Notes: generated by a model from the letters alone, not told the origin. Positions 9,321 to 18,562 are shown, numbered from the stretch's first letter. The stretch is 64,000 nt of DNA from Ardenticatenaceae bacterium (GCA_020634415.1 JACKBT010000001.1:201988-265987); one strand, 5' to 3'. Numbers and translations are program-made.

Positions 9321-9707
9321 TCATGGCAAATGCTTACGAATTTTGGCAATAAGCTCATCAATATCATATGGCTTTTGCAAAAAATCCGTCCTGGCATCCA
9401 TCTCCGGCACATAATCCTGAGAGCTGTAACCAGAAGACAAAATAACTATCACCTCGGGGTTCAGTTGGCGCAGTTCTGCCAATGTCTCTTTGCCGCTTAT
9501 ACCAGGCATAGATAAATCCAACAGCACCAGATCAATGTCAGCCATATTTTCTTGATAATGGGCAATGCCGAGACGGCCGTTTTCCGCCGTCATCACCCCC
9601 ATCCCCAACATCATCAACACATCCTCCACCGCCTCCCGCACCGGTGCCTCATCATCAATCACCAATACCAGCTTCACCCGATGTTGTTGCTCATCTTCCA
9701 TCTTCAT
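9321..9707 (-). CDS. stand-alone response regulator receiver (CheY-like)
   Basis: A 128-residue single receiver domain without an output domain. The acidic pocket is 'VIDDE' (residues 16-20), the phospho-acceptor is D64 in 'LLDLSMPG', the Thr/Ser switch is in 'ILSSGY', and the conserved Lys is in 'FLQKPYD'. It would receive phosphate from a histidine kinase and act by protein contact. No kinase is adjacent; the large kinase at 46172 is a candidate only because it is in the same window. Confidence 0.9.
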   Translation of the reverse strand: MKMEDEQQHRVKLVLVIDDEAPVREAVEDVLMMLGMGVMTAENGRLGIAHYQENMADIDLVLLDLSMPGISGKETLAELRQLNPEVIVILSSGYSSQDYVPEMDARTDFLQKPYDIDELIAKIRKHLP

Positions 9708-9911
9708 ACCCTGTTTCCATCCCCCATGAATGAAAATCCAGTCAAAACATGGCCCACTATTCCCTTGCCATCGTGAGATACCCGCATAATACCCAAAATA
9801 ACCAAGAAACCCAACCCATTTTCCCCAAACATTGAAGCATCCATGAACCTATTGTACTATTAGTAGCCGTTTCACCTAAACAACAGGCGGCACAAAATCG
9901 GAGGCTATTCT

Positions 9912-11063
9912 ATGGCACATATGGCCCAACGAGTCAGCCACTTTGGCACTACCATCTTCACCGAGATGACGGCCCTCGCCGTCGAGTATAACGCCGTCAA
10001 CTTGGGGCAAGGCTTCCCCGACTTCGCCGCCCCCGACTTCTTAAAAGAAGCCGCCATCCAGGCCATCCAGGGCGACATCAACCAATACGCCCCCGCCAGC
10101 GGCCGTCCCCGCCTCAAAGAAGCCGTCGCCGCCAAAATGCAAACGATATACGGCCGTTCCCTCAACCCCCACACCGAAGTCGTCATCACCCACGGGGCCA
10201 CCGAAGCCATCTTCGCCACCATCTTCGGCCTCGTCAACCCCGGCGACGAAGTCATCATCTTTGAACCCTACTACGACTCCTACGTCCCCTCCGTGCAAAT
10301 GTCCGGCGGCATTCCCCGCTACTACACCCTGCGCCCGCCCGATTGGGCCATTGATGAAGCCGAACTAGCCGCCCTCTTCTCCGACAAAACCAGGCTCATC
10401 CTCCTCAACACCCCCCACAACCCCACCGGCAAAGTCTTCACACAAGAAGAGATGGAGATGATCGCCCGCCTCTGCCAAAAACATGATGTCATCGCCGTCG
10501 CCGATGAAGTATACGAGCATATCATTTTCGACGGCCGTTCCCACCACCAAATCGCCAGCCTGCCCGGCATGGCCGAACGCAGCGTCACCATCTCCAGCCT
10601 CGGCAAAACCTTCAGCGCCACCGGCTGGAAAGTCGGCTGGGCCATCGCCAGCCCCGACCTGGTGCAAGCCATCTTCCGCGCCCACCAGTTCGTCACCTTC
10701 TGCGGCGCGGCCCCCTTGCAAGAAGCCACAGCAGCAGCTTTAGAAACGGCCGATACCTACTACACCGATCTCGCCCTCAACTACCAACAAAAACGGGACT
10801 TCCTGGCCACCGCCCTGCGCGATGCCGGGCTGCCTCCCCTGCCCTGTCACGGCACCTACTTCCTCATGGTAGACATCAGCCATCTCGGCTTCGCCAACGA
10901 CGTAGAATTTTGCCAGCACCTCACCAAAAACGTCGGTGTCGCCGCCATTCCCCCCAGTGCCTTCTACCACAACCCCGCCGACGGCGCGGGTGTCGCCCGC
11001 TTCGCCTTCTGCAAAAAGCAAGAAACATTAGAAACGGCCGTCCACCGCCTCCGCCAAATCTAA
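9912..11063 (+). CDS. PLP-dependent class I aminotransferase (methionine/glutamine transaminase-like)
   Basis: A 383-residue fold-type I aminotransferase. The PLP lysine is K232 in 'SSLGKTFSATGWKVGW'. 'NTPHNPTGKVF' and 'VADEVYEHIIFDG' bind the cofactor, and the C-terminal Arg in 'GVARFAFCK' binds the substrate carboxylate. The sequence resembles the YbdL/kynurenine aminotransferase group that uses methionine or glutamine with 2-oxo acids. A CGGAGG ribosome-binding site precedes the ATG. The nearby omega-amidase would remove the oxo-amide product if glutamine is the donor (inference). Confidence 0.9.
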   Translation: MAHMAQRVSHFGTTIFTEMTALAVEYNAVNLGQGFPDFAAPDFLKEAAIQAIQGDINQYAPASGRPRLKEAVAAKMQTIYGRSLNPHTEVVITHGATEAIFATIFGLVNPGDEVIIFEPYYDSYVPSVQMSGGIPRYYTLRPPDWAIDEAELAALFSDKTRLILLNTPHNPTGKVFTQEEMEMIARLCQKHDVIAVADEVYEHIIFDGRSHHQIASLPGMAERSVTISSLGKTFSATGWKVGWAIASPDLVQAIFRAHQFVTFCGAAPLQEATAAALETADTYYTDLALNYQQKRDFLATALRDAGLPPLPCHGTYFLMVDISHLGFANDVEFCQHLTKNVGVAAIPPSAFYHNPADGAGVARFAFCKKQETLETAVHRLRQI

Positions 11064-11123
11064 TTCACTGTTTACCGATTACTGGGCATGGTTCACAAAT
11101 CCTGACAATCAACTTAACACTTT

Positions 11124-11175
11124 GTAGGGCGATTTTGTAAATCGCCCAGAGAACGATTTGCAAAATCGTTCTACA
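11124..11175. repeat. REP-like twin hairpin element
   Basis: Two adjacent small hairpins: GGGCGATTT-TGT-AAATCGCCC at 11128-11148, then GAACGATTT-GCA-AAATCGTTC from 11152. GTAG and CTAC flank the pair. A near-identical twin-hairpin element sits at 39715-39763, and a single version at 6177-6197. The element lies between convergent genes (aminotransferase and cNMP-binding protein). Confidence 0.75.
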
Positions 11176-11218
11176 ATTTGTAAAGCAAACTTGAACCATG
11201 CCGATTACTGAACACTGT

Positions 11219-11665
11219 TTACTGGCTCGCCCCCAGCCGCCGCAAATTCTTATTCGCCTCATCCAAACGCTGGCTCAACACCCGCATCACCCCCAGCGCC
11301 AAAATCGGCTTCTCCTCCATCAAATTCCAAAACACATCATAACCAATCTTCAACGCCGTCATATCCGTCTTGGCTATACAGTGCGCCGAACGCGGGTTAC
11401 GCGAAATAATCGCCATCTCCCCAATAATATTCTTACTCACCCGATGCAAAATCACCCCCACACCCTCAATGGCAATATCCACCTCCCCATCCACCAAAAT
11501 ATAGAGACAATCCCCCATATCCCCCTGCGTAATAAACTGCGTCCCAGCATCAAAATGCACCTCCTCACACACCTGAGCCACATGCACCAAATCCTCGCCC
11601 GGAATCTGCCCAAAAAGCTCCACCCCCCGCAAAAAAAGCACTCGTTCAATCGTTGATAAAGCCAT
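11219..11665 (-). CDS. cyclic-nucleotide-binding-domain protein
   Basis: A 148-residue single cNMP-binding domain (CAP/CRP effector fold) without a DNA-binding domain. The phosphate-binding cassette 'IGEMAIISRNPRSA' is intact, with the Glu and Arg that contact the cyclic nucleotide, so binding of cAMP or a similar ligand is plausible. It starts 8 bases after the stop of the NTT-HEAT transporter gene. In several other bacteria this domain is fused to such transporters, so it probably acts as a detached regulatory subunit of that transporter. Confidence 0.85.
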   Translation of the reverse strand: MALSTIERVLFLRGVELFGQIPGEDLVHVAQVCEEVHFDAGTQFITQGDMGDCLYILVDGEVDIAIEGVGVILHRVSKNIIGEMAIISRNPRSAHCIAKTDMTALKIGYDVFWNLMEEKPILALGVMRVLSQRLDEANKNLRRLGASQ

Positions 11666-11673
11666 AAAACAAC

Positions 11674-14529
11674 CTAAACCGCAACCTGATGTTTACGGCT
11701 CATATTCGCCAACAATTTGCCAGCATATTCACGCACAGGCTCAGGCGCCACGGCCGTTTCCCGCACCAAAACCTGCCTAAACTCATCCGGTGGCAAAAGA
11801 TATTGGCTGGCATAAACGGCCGTTTCCCGCACAATCACATCCTCCGCCACCAACCCCGCCTGCACCAAATGTTCCAACTCCACCAAACGCAGCGACCCAA
11901 TCTGAAACAACACACAAGCCCGCACCCAGCCCGACGGATGCCAGATCAACGCCTCCAACCGTTCCGCCATCGAACGAGACTCAATCCCCATCTCCTCCCG
12001 CGCCACCGCCAAAATCTGCTCCCGCCCCGCCTCAATCAGCGGCAGCACCAACTCCTTCACCTCCCGCCCCGCTATCGTATCCAGCAGCTCAATCGCATTC
12101 GCCCGCAGCCGCGCATCCCCCTGCGCCAATCCCCGCTGCAACTGGGCCACATTCTGCTCAGGATAGAGCAGCATAAACAGATAAAAAAGCCGATCCAGCG
12201 TATATTGCATCAACCGCCGCAGCGTATCCTCCAGCAGTACCCCGCGTCCCATCTCCCCCAAATCATCATACACCACCAACAATTCATAATAATGCCGCGC
12301 CTCCCACAACAACAACTGCTGCAAATACACCGCCTCCACCTGCACCCGCACCCCCAAACTTTGCAAGCGCGTCAAAGCCCGCAAAACCCGCCCCCGCAAA
12401 TGCTCATTTTCATCCTCCATATGTGCCAGCAGCACCTGCATCGCCGCTTCCGTAGGAATCTGCTGCAGCACTTTGGGAATTTGCAAACGAACGGCCGTCT
12501 CCCCACCATCCTGCCACGCCTCAGCCAAAGCCCCCACCACACCCGGCCCATACGCCACCAGCGCCTCCGTCGCCACCGCAACCGTACTCGCCGCTCCCAA
12601 CTGCGCAATCAAATCCGGCACAAAAGCCGGATGGCGCAACTGCCCCGCCGACCGTATCGCCGAAACCCGCACCACCTGCGCCGGATCACGCAAAAGCGGC
12701 AGCAGCGGCCGATAAAAATTAGACACGCCCAACTGCCCCAACACCTGCGCCCCCAAACAGCGCATCTCCACCGACTCCGAAACCAACATCTCCTTCAAAT
12801 AATTAGCCGCTTGCAAAATGCCATCCAACCCGCCGTAGCGCGTCAGCCCCACAATCGCCGCCCGCCGAATTTGCGCCTCCTCCGCCTCCAAAAAGCCCAC
12901 CACCGGCTCAATAGCCGCATCCTCATACATGGCACAATACGCTTCAATCGCCGCCGCTCGTGCCTCCGGCTCAACGGCCGTAAACTGCGAAGCCACCACC
13001 TCGCCAAACTCCGTCCGTCGCGCCTCCTGCAACAAATGCAGCACCATCAACCGCACCTCCAGCGATGGGTGATGAACCTGCGGCGCAATATAAGGCAGCC
13101 AATCCACCTCCGGCGCATTCCGCATCAAATTCAGCGCATGAATCACCTGAAACTCATCCGGGTCTTGCAAACTTTGCGCCAACACCTGCACCGTCACCTC
13201 ATCGGAAACATCAATCTCCGTCGAACCCAAATCCAGCCGCCGCTGCCGCAAACTGTCCGCCAGCGCCCCCCGATATTGGCTGCGCACCCGCTGCACCAGA
13301 AAGAGCCAAACGGCCGTTAACCCCAGCACCGGCACTGACCACATCACAATCGTGCTGGCCTGCACCCCATTGCCATCCCCCCGAAACAGCAAAAACAGCA
13401 AGCCCAACAAACCCACAATCGGCGGCTTCACAATCCCATCCAAAATCGCCTTCGCCCGCCGACGCAGTGCTGGCTGAATCGGCAAAAACAGCGTATTCAA
13501 CGCCGCATCATTCACCGTATAACGAAACACCACATCCGAGCCACGCGGCCAAGCCGCCGCTACCAGCATCCCCCCCGACACCAAAATCAGCCCCGACCCC
13601 AGCGCAATGCTGGCCGGTAAAATCAACAAACTCGTCACCAGCCCCAACCGCTCCATCAACCGATTAGTAGCAAACAACTGCACTCCCAACGCCAACGCGC
13701 CGGTAATCAATTGAAACAAACCCAAAAACGAGAGCATACTGCCGCCATCGGCACTAAAAAAACGCTGCAAAGAGAGGTCCAGTTGATAATCGGCAATATT
13801 CGTCACCAGCGACATGATGATCATGATGCTGCCGATAGAGACCAGCAGCGGGGTGCGCCACACCGCTTGCAAATCCTGGCGCAAATTGTTTTTAGCAGCG
13901 GGTGATGGCGTGGCAACGGCCGTTTCCTCCCGCCCCCCTCGCCGCGCCAGAGCCGACACCGCCCCCACACACATCAGCAAGCTCACCACCACCACAAACA
14001 GCAAATCCTTCGGCGCAATCACCGTCGCCGCCGTCTGCAAACCGATCCCCGCCAAAATATTAGAAATCACCCCTCCCGCCGCAATCAAACCAAACAGCCG
14101 TTTGGCCTGCCGCGCATCAAAAATATCAGCCGCATACGTCCAAAACTGAATCCCCACCAGCGCGGCCATCACCTCAATGTAAACATAAAAAGCGGCCAGC
14201 AAAGCAAAGCTATTCCCCCGATCCAGCAAATAACGAAACAACAGCACCCCCGCCACCATCAAAAAGTTCGTCCCCCGAATCAAACGCGCTAACTGATAAT
14301 TGGGCACAAGCCGGGTGTAGAGGGTGATGGTGAGAACAATGAAGAAGGGGGGCAGGATAAATTTGAAGGGAACGGCCGTTTCCGGCAGCGAACTTAAAAA
14401 CAAAATGCGCCCAATCGAACGGCCGATAATCACCACCCCACCAATGGCCGCCAGCGAATAGACAAACATCACCGCCACCCGGTATCCTTCACCGGGTCGA
14501 ATTTTGAGGAAGGACAGAAAACTATTCAC
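11674..14529 (-). CDS. NTT/TLC-family ATP:ADP-translocase-like transporter fused to HEAT repeats
   Basis: A 951-residue two-part protein. Residues ~1-420 hold about 12 hydrophobic segments of the nucleotide transporter (ADP/ATP carrier, MFS-like) superfamily, beginning 'RPGEGYRVAVMFVYSLAAIGG'. Residues ~430-951 are cytoplasmic alpha-helical HEAT-like repeats, with recurring units such as 'VRLMVLHLLQEA', 'IRRAAIVGLTRYG' and 'LRANAIELLDTIAG'. Family knowledge gives nucleotide exchange for parasite and plastid members, but free-living relatives with HEAT domains have no settled substrate. It is co-transcribed with the downstream cNMP-binding protein (8-base gap), suggesting second-messenger control. 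Confidence 0.85.
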   Translation of the reverse strand: MNSFLSFLKIRPGEGYRVAVMFVYSLAAIGGVVIIGRSIGRILFLSSLPETAVPFKFILPPFFIVLTITLYTRLVPNYQLARLIRGTNFLMVAGVLLFRYLLDRGNSFALLAAFYVYIEVMAALVGIQFWTYAADIFDARQAKRLFGLIAAGGVISNILAGIGLQTAATVIAPKDLLFVVVVSLLMCVGAVSALARRGGREETAVATPSPAAKNNLRQDLQAVWRTPLLVSIGSIMIIMSLVTNIADYQLDLSLQRFFSADGGSMLSFLGLFQLITGALALGVQLFATNRLMERLGLVTSLLILPASIALGSGLILVSGGMLVAAAWPRGSDVVFRYTVNDAALNTLFLPIQPALRRRAKAILDGIVKPPIVGLLGLLFLLFRGDGNGVQASTIVMWSVPVLGLTAVWLFLVQRVRSQYRGALADSLRQRRLDLGSTEIDVSDEVTVQVLAQSLQDPDEFQVIHALNLMRNAPEVDWLPYIAPQVHHPSLEVRLMVLHLLQEARRTEFGEVVASQFTAVEPEARAAAIEAYCAMYEDAAIEPVVGFLEAEEAQIRRAAIVGLTRYGGLDGILQAANYLKEMLVSESVEMRCLGAQVLGQLGVSNFYRPLLPLLRDPAQVVRVSAIRSAGQLRHPAFVPDLIAQLGAASTVAVATEALVAYGPGVVGALAEAWQDGGETAVRLQIPKVLQQIPTEAAMQVLLAHMEDENEHLRGRVLRALTRLQSLGVRVQVEAVYLQQLLLWEARHYYELLVVYDDLGEMGRGVLLEDTLRRLMQYTLDRLFYLFMLLYPEQNVAQLQRGLAQGDARLRANAIELLDTIAGREVKELVLPLIEAGREQILAVAREEMGIESRSMAERLEALIWHPSGWVRACVLFQIGSLRLVELEHLVQAGLVAEDVIVRETAVYASQYLLPPDEFRQVLVRETAVAPEPVREYAGKLLANMSRKHQVAV

Positions 14530-14640
14530 TAGGTTATGGCTATTAGCAGATGTGTTAATCCAAGCTCTTTGCAGGTGGAAATCTCATCGTACCTCTTATT
14601 TTGGGATTTTGTAGCAGGCTTAAGGGATTATCCCGTCAAT

Positions 14641-15318
14641 TCATCCGTCGGGGGGAATGACATCCTCTTTACTGATGATAAATTTTGACCAATGATTAAC
14701 CAATCGCCGGACATATTCCTCATAATTGTGACTTTCAAAACGGCTATGGCAAGCATTAAGTCGTTTCAGCCATTGGTTATTTTGCCGCAAACGCTCCCAG
14801 TAAAGATGATAGCCATGTAGGTGGAGATAGAGTGAGGTGACGTAGCGACCAATACGGCCGTTTGCATCATAAAAAGGGTGAATCAACACAAACTGCTGGT
14901 AAAATTTCACCACGTGATAGATTGGTTCAGCATCTGCCAAAGAGAGCAATGAACAAGCAGCAGCCATCCCCTCATCTATCTCTGCTGGAGAAAATCCTCT
15001 AAATTTCTGATTCGTACCAAAGAAAACGATACCCCCGTTCTTATCATCACCCTGACGGTATTCACCAGCATTCTTCAAAATACCTTTGTACAAATGACCA
15101 TGTATTTGTTTCGGCAGTCGGGCCATACCGGAGACAAACTGATCTTCTTCAAGCAATTGCAGTGACTCCGCTAATTGTTCAATATCAAGTTGTTTATAAC
15201 GAATAGAAAGGAAATTCAGAGCCTCATCAACCCCGAGGACAGGCAACGCAGGAAAATCCTGCATCAATTCAGCCAAATACGCCCTTTCATGGGAATCAAA
15301 GTGATGGCTGGGAATCAT
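14641..15318 (-). CDS. Fic-domain protein, probable toxin
   Basis: A 225-residue Fic/Doc protein, expected to transfer AMP or another phosphate-containing group to a target. The active-site loop is H147-P-F-Y-D-A-N-G-R-I-G-R158. The catalytic His, the metal-binding Asp and the two Arg are present, but Ala replaces the first Gly of the usual HPFxDGNGRxxR, giving a form that is intermediate with the Doc motif (DAN). It overlaps the end of the Panacea-domain gene by 23 bases, so translation is coupled with antitoxin first. The gene pair is more AT-rich than its surroundings, suggesting transfer. Confidence 0.88.
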   Translation of the reverse strand: MIPSHHFDSHERAYLAELMQDFPALPVLGVDEALNFLSIRYKQLDIEQLAESLQLLEEDQFVSGMARLPKQIHGHLYKGILKNAGEYRQGDDKNGGIVFFGTNQKFRGFSPAEIDEGMAAACSLLSLADAEPIYHVVKFYQQFVLIHPFYDANGRIGRYVTSLYLHLHGYHLYWERLRQNNQWLKRLNACHSRFESHNYEEYVRRLVNHWSKFIISKEDVIPPDG

Positions 15319-15940
15319 GAAGCAAACTGTCCATCAAATCTGCAAACTCTTTTCTCGCCTGTTCTGACTGGACAATATATTCTCGATAAGAAGGAAAGGA
15401 TTCTAACGAAGCCACATCATCCGGTGACATATCCAGCGTAAATGCGTGCCAAGAGTCCGTTTGCAGCAGATAAAAAGTTCCCTCAAATAAATCCTCTTTC
15501 ATAAAATTCCGAGCAAAAGGCTGTTCACTGAAATAATCACGGATAGCTTCATCTTGAATCAACTTGCCCTCTTCAGTTTCTTGCCAGGGGGTTTCATTAT
15601 GAGTCATGGCACTCAATGTAAAAGCCGACAGGTTAACATAGTTATCTAGGATAAATTTAAGCAGATTCATGGCTTCATCACTTAACCATACTTCCTGTGC
15701 TGCTGATGGGATACTGTTTCTTCCATATTGTTTATAAGCGTGGTAAATTTCCTGGTTAACTGGGCCGTATTTCCATTTTTGAAAATCTGCTTGTATATGG
15801 AGCGAACCTGCTACCAATGACCAGGCTTTAGCATAATATGCTAGCTTCTGTAGTTTCAGGGGAGTTATATTTTTATCAGGATAATTAGCCACAATAAAAT
15901 TGGCTAATTGCAAAGCGTTTATGTTTTCAGACATTGCCAT
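15296..15940 (-). CDS. Panacea-domain (DUF4065/SocA-like) protein, probable antitoxin
   Basis: A 214-residue protein with the Panacea/SocA-like domain in its first ~130 residues: 'LQLANFIVANY', 'PLKLQKLAYYAKAW', 'WKYGPVNQEIYHAYKQYG' and 'HNETPWQE' are its signature segments. The domain is known to neutralise many unrelated toxins. Residues ~130-214 are a variable tail ('FEGTFYLLQTDSWHAF') that may give specificity for the Fic partner. Its start codon is only 8 bases from that of the divergent 5'-nucleotidase. Met3 is an alternative start. Confidence 0.85.
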   Translation of the reverse strand: MAMSENINALQLANFIVANYPDKNITPLKLQKLAYYAKAWSLVAGSLHIQADFQKWKYGPVNQEIYHAYKQYGRNSIPSAAQEVWLSDEAMNLLKFILDNYVNLSAFTLSAMTHNETPWQETEEGKLIQDEAIRDYFSEQPFARNFMKEDLFEGTFYLLQTDSWHAFTLDMSPDDVASLESFPSYREYIVQSEQARKEFADLMDSLLHDSQPSL

Positions 15941-15948
15941 GACCTATA

Positions 15949-17709
15949 ATGAAATGTAGTCATTATAACAAAAAAAGCACCAGATGGATTGTCTTGTGGA
16001 TAGCCTTCTTGATTTGGGGACATACGGCCGTTTCCGCCCAAACCACCCCGCACTTCCACCTCACCATCCTGCACACCAACGACACACACGGCCGTATTGC
16101 CCAAACCAGTGCCCTCGGCAGCCGCTGCACCGAAACCGAAGCCGCCGAAACCCAATGCTTTGGCGGCGTAGCCCGCCGCGCCACCGTCATCAATCAAATC
16201 CGCGCCCAAGAGGATAACGTCTTATTGCTCGATGGCGGCGATCAATTCCAGGGCACCCTCTTCTATACCCGCTACAAGGGCGACGAAGCCGCCCTCTTTA
16301 TGAATCTGCTCGGCTACAATGCCCAAGCCGTCGGCAACCACGAATTCGACGACGGCCCCGCCAACCTGGCCCGCTTCATTCAAGGTGTCAATCACCCCGT
16401 CCTCAGTGCCAATATTGATGCCAGCGACGAACCTGCACTGGCTGGACTCATCCAGCCCTATGCCATCGTTGAGATTGGCGGCGAACAAATCGGCATCGTC
16501 GGCTTCACCACGGAAGACACAGCCATCTTGTCCAGCCCTGGCCCCAATGTGCGCTTTGTGAATATTGAGATTGCAGTACAAGCGGCCGTTACCCAACTCG
16601 AATCTCAAGGCATCAATAAAATCATCGGTGTCAGCCACTCCGGCTTTGGCCGCGACAGCCAGGTAGCCACCACCGTCACCGGCCTCGATGTCATCGTCTC
16701 CGGCCACACCAACACCTTCCTCTCCAACACCGACCCCACTGCCGAAGGCCCCTACCCCACCGTCGTCCAATCCCCCGAAGATTTGCCCGTTCTGCTCATC
16801 TCCGACTATGCCTATGGCAAATATTTAGGGCGGCTGGATGTGACTTTTGATGCCGAAGGTGTGCCTACGGCCTGGGAAGGCGAACCAATTTTGCTGGACA
16901 GCAGCATCTCCGAAGACCCCGCTATTTTGGCCCAAGTGGAGCAATTAAATGAACCGTTGCAGACACTCATGGCGCAGGTAGTGGGAACGGCCGTTTCCGT
17001 ACTCGACGGCGATAGAGCCAGTTGCCGCTTTGCCGAATGCACCATGGGCAATCTCATTACCGATGCCATCTTGTGGCAAACGGCCGCTGAAGACACCCAA
17101 ATTGCCATCATGAACGGCGGCAGCATCCGGCGCAGCATTCCCGCAGGCAATGTCAGCCTGGGCGATGTGCTAGAAGTACTCCCCTTCAGCAACACCATCG
17201 CCACTTTCAAGCTGACAGGCGCAGATTTGTGGGATGCTTTAGAAAATGGCATCAGCCGCGCCCAAAGTGCCCAAAGCGAAGGCACTGGCCGCTTCCCCCA
17301 AGTGTCTGGGTTGCGCTTCACCTGGAATGTGGATGAGCCAGCCGGTTCGCGCCTGGTAAGCGTAGAAATCCACCAGACAGATGGCAGCTATGCTTCACTC
17401 GACCCCGCCGCCACCTATAAAATCGCCACCAACGACTTCCTCCGGCGCGGCGGCGACGGCTACACCCAATTTATGGACAAGGCCATTGACCCCTACGACG
17501 CTGGCGATAATTTGGAGGAAGCTGTAGCCGCCTACATCATGGCCCAATCCCCTATCAATCCTCAAATTGAAGGGCGTATCATCCAGATTCACAGCCAGGC
17601 TAATCCCATTTTTTCTGGTGGCCTGCTGGTGGGAATGGTCGTCTTCCTGCTGTTGGGCCTGGGGACACTCTGGCGGCCAGATGCCGCCCACCCACAGCAC
17701 AAATCCTAG
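15949..17709 (+). CDS. secreted, membrane-anchored 5'-nucleotidase / UDP-sugar hydrolase family protein
   Basis: A 586-residue metallophosphoesterase of the UshA/5'-nucleotidase family. A basic N-terminus and hydrophobic stretch (residues ~1-30) form a signal peptide ending near 'VSAQ'. Metal-binding motifs are HTNDTHG (D45, H47), LDGGD (D98), GNHE (N130, H131) and GHTNT. The C-terminal substrate domain has 'NGGSIRRSIPAG' and 'VLPFSNTIATFKLTG'. A last hydrophobic segment, 'GGLLVGMVVFLLLGLGTLW', would anchor it on the outer face of the membrane, where it would release nucleosides for uptake. Confidence 0.9.
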   Translation: MKCSHYNKKSTRWIVLWIAFLIWGHTAVSAQTTPHFHLTILHTNDTHGRIAQTSALGSRCTETEAAETQCFGGVARRATVINQIRAQEDNVLLLDGGDQFQGTLFYTRYKGDEAALFMNLLGYNAQAVGNHEFDDGPANLARFIQGVNHPVLSANIDASDEPALAGLIQPYAIVEIGGEQIGIVGFTTEDTAILSSPGPNVRFVNIEIAVQAAVTQLESQGINKIIGVSHSGFGRDSQVATTVTGLDVIVSGHTNTFLSNTDPTAEGPYPTVVQSPEDLPVLLISDYAYGKYLGRLDVTFDAEGVPTAWEGEPILLDSSISEDPAILAQVEQLNEPLQTLMAQVVGTAVSVLDGDRASCRFAECTMGNLITDAILWQTAAEDTQIAIMNGGSIRRSIPAGNVSLGDVLEVLPFSNTIATFKLTGADLWDALENGISRAQSAQSEGTGRFPQVSGLRFTWNVDEPAGSRLVSVEIHQTDGSYASLDPAATYKIATNDFLRRGGDGYTQFMDKAIDPYDAGDNLEEAVAAYIMAQSPINPQIEGRIIQIHSQANPIFSGGLLVGMVVFLLLGLGTLWRPDAAHPQHKS

Positions 17710-17772
17710 AATTACGCATCCCATCATGAGTTGTGATACAATTTCCCCATCTTTATGTAATTTAGGAACTGT

Positions 17773-18276
17773 ATGCCTGAAGTGGAAGTGACAAAAGCAA
17801 ACACGGGGATAGAGCCAACGGCCGTTCAACAAGCACGCGCCGCCTCGCGCCAACGGTTCAACTGGTTCTTCATTTACACCCCCCTCATCATTTTCAGCCT
17901 GATTTTACTCATCATCACCGGCTTACTCATCTGGGGGGCACTCTCACCCAACATCACCGGCACCCGCAAATTCGTCTCTGGCGTCGCCGACATCATCATC
18001 ATCCTCACCATCCTCCCCATGACCCTGCTCTGCCTGCTGCCCAGCGTAGCCGTCATCGGCGTAATCGTCTACCGGCGGCGCAGCCAGGAAGGCGAACCAG
18101 AAAAATACGGCCGTCTCCAGCGCCTCTTCTGGCGTATAGACAACATCCTCGATATAGTACAGGCAAAGATAACCGCAGTTCTGCCCAAAGTTGGTCAACC
18201 AGTCATCCGGCTAAACGCCATCCTGGCCTTTGTCACAACCATGCTCAACCACCTGGTGAGCCTATTTCGTCGTTAA
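17773..18276 (+). CDS. hypothetical two-pass membrane protein
   Basis: A 167-residue protein with a ~35-residue polar N-terminus and two hydrophobic segments: 'FFIYTPLIIFSLILLIITGLL' at ~32-52 and 'IIIILTILPMTLLCLLPSVAV' near 75-97. These are followed by a basic cytoplasmic tail (YRRRSQEGEPEKYGRLQR) and a final amphipathic region. No family is recognised. It lies 63 bases after the nucleotidase gene and is followed by another small membrane protein. Confidence 0.65.
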   Translation: MPEVEVTKANTGIEPTAVQQARAASRQRFNWFFIYTPLIIFSLILLIITGLLIWGALSPNITGTRKFVSGVADIIIILTILPMTLLCLLPSVAVIGVIVYRRRSQEGEPEKYGRLQRLFWRIDNILDIVQAKITAVLPKVGQPVIRLNAILAFVTTMLNHLVSLFRR

Positions 18277-18349
18277 AACAGCCTATTGGTGTCCTGGTGC
18301 AGGTTCATTTACTTCTACACCAATACACCCAAACACCCAATAAACCAAA

Positions 18350-18562
18350 ATGGAAGGAAACAACTGGAAAACAAAAATACTTATCATCGGCGCCGCCATC
18401 GGTGCCCTCGCTGGCCTCGGCGCAGCCTACCTCATGATTCGCACCGCTGAAGAAAATGATGGCAGCCTGCCTGAAATCAAAACAACCGATGCCATCAAAG
18501 CGATCCTCAACATCATCGGTCTCGTGCGTGGCATCGCCGCATTAGGTGGCCCCAAGAAATAA
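18350..18562 (+). CDS. hypothetical small membrane protein
   Basis: A 70-residue protein with one transmembrane segment, 'ILIIGAAIGALAGLGAAYLMI', that has glycine-zipper spacing. A charged stretch and a second weakly hydrophobic helix ('AIKAILNIIGLVRGIAALGG') follow. An AAGGAA-like ribosome-binding site precedes the ATG. It is probably co-expressed with the upstream membrane protein and lies just ahead of lon. Function is not recognisable. Confidence 0.6.
   Translation: MEGNNWKTKILIIGAAIGALAGLGAAYLMIRTAEENDGSLPEIKTTDAIKAILNIIGLVRGIAALGGPKK

Noticed and set aside
11689..13320. Long plus-strand open frame of 543 codons opposite the transporter gene
   Set aside because: Very rich in His, Arg, Pro and Gln with no family features. 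It is the mirror of the C-rich minus-strand NTT-HEAT gene, which has clear domain structure.
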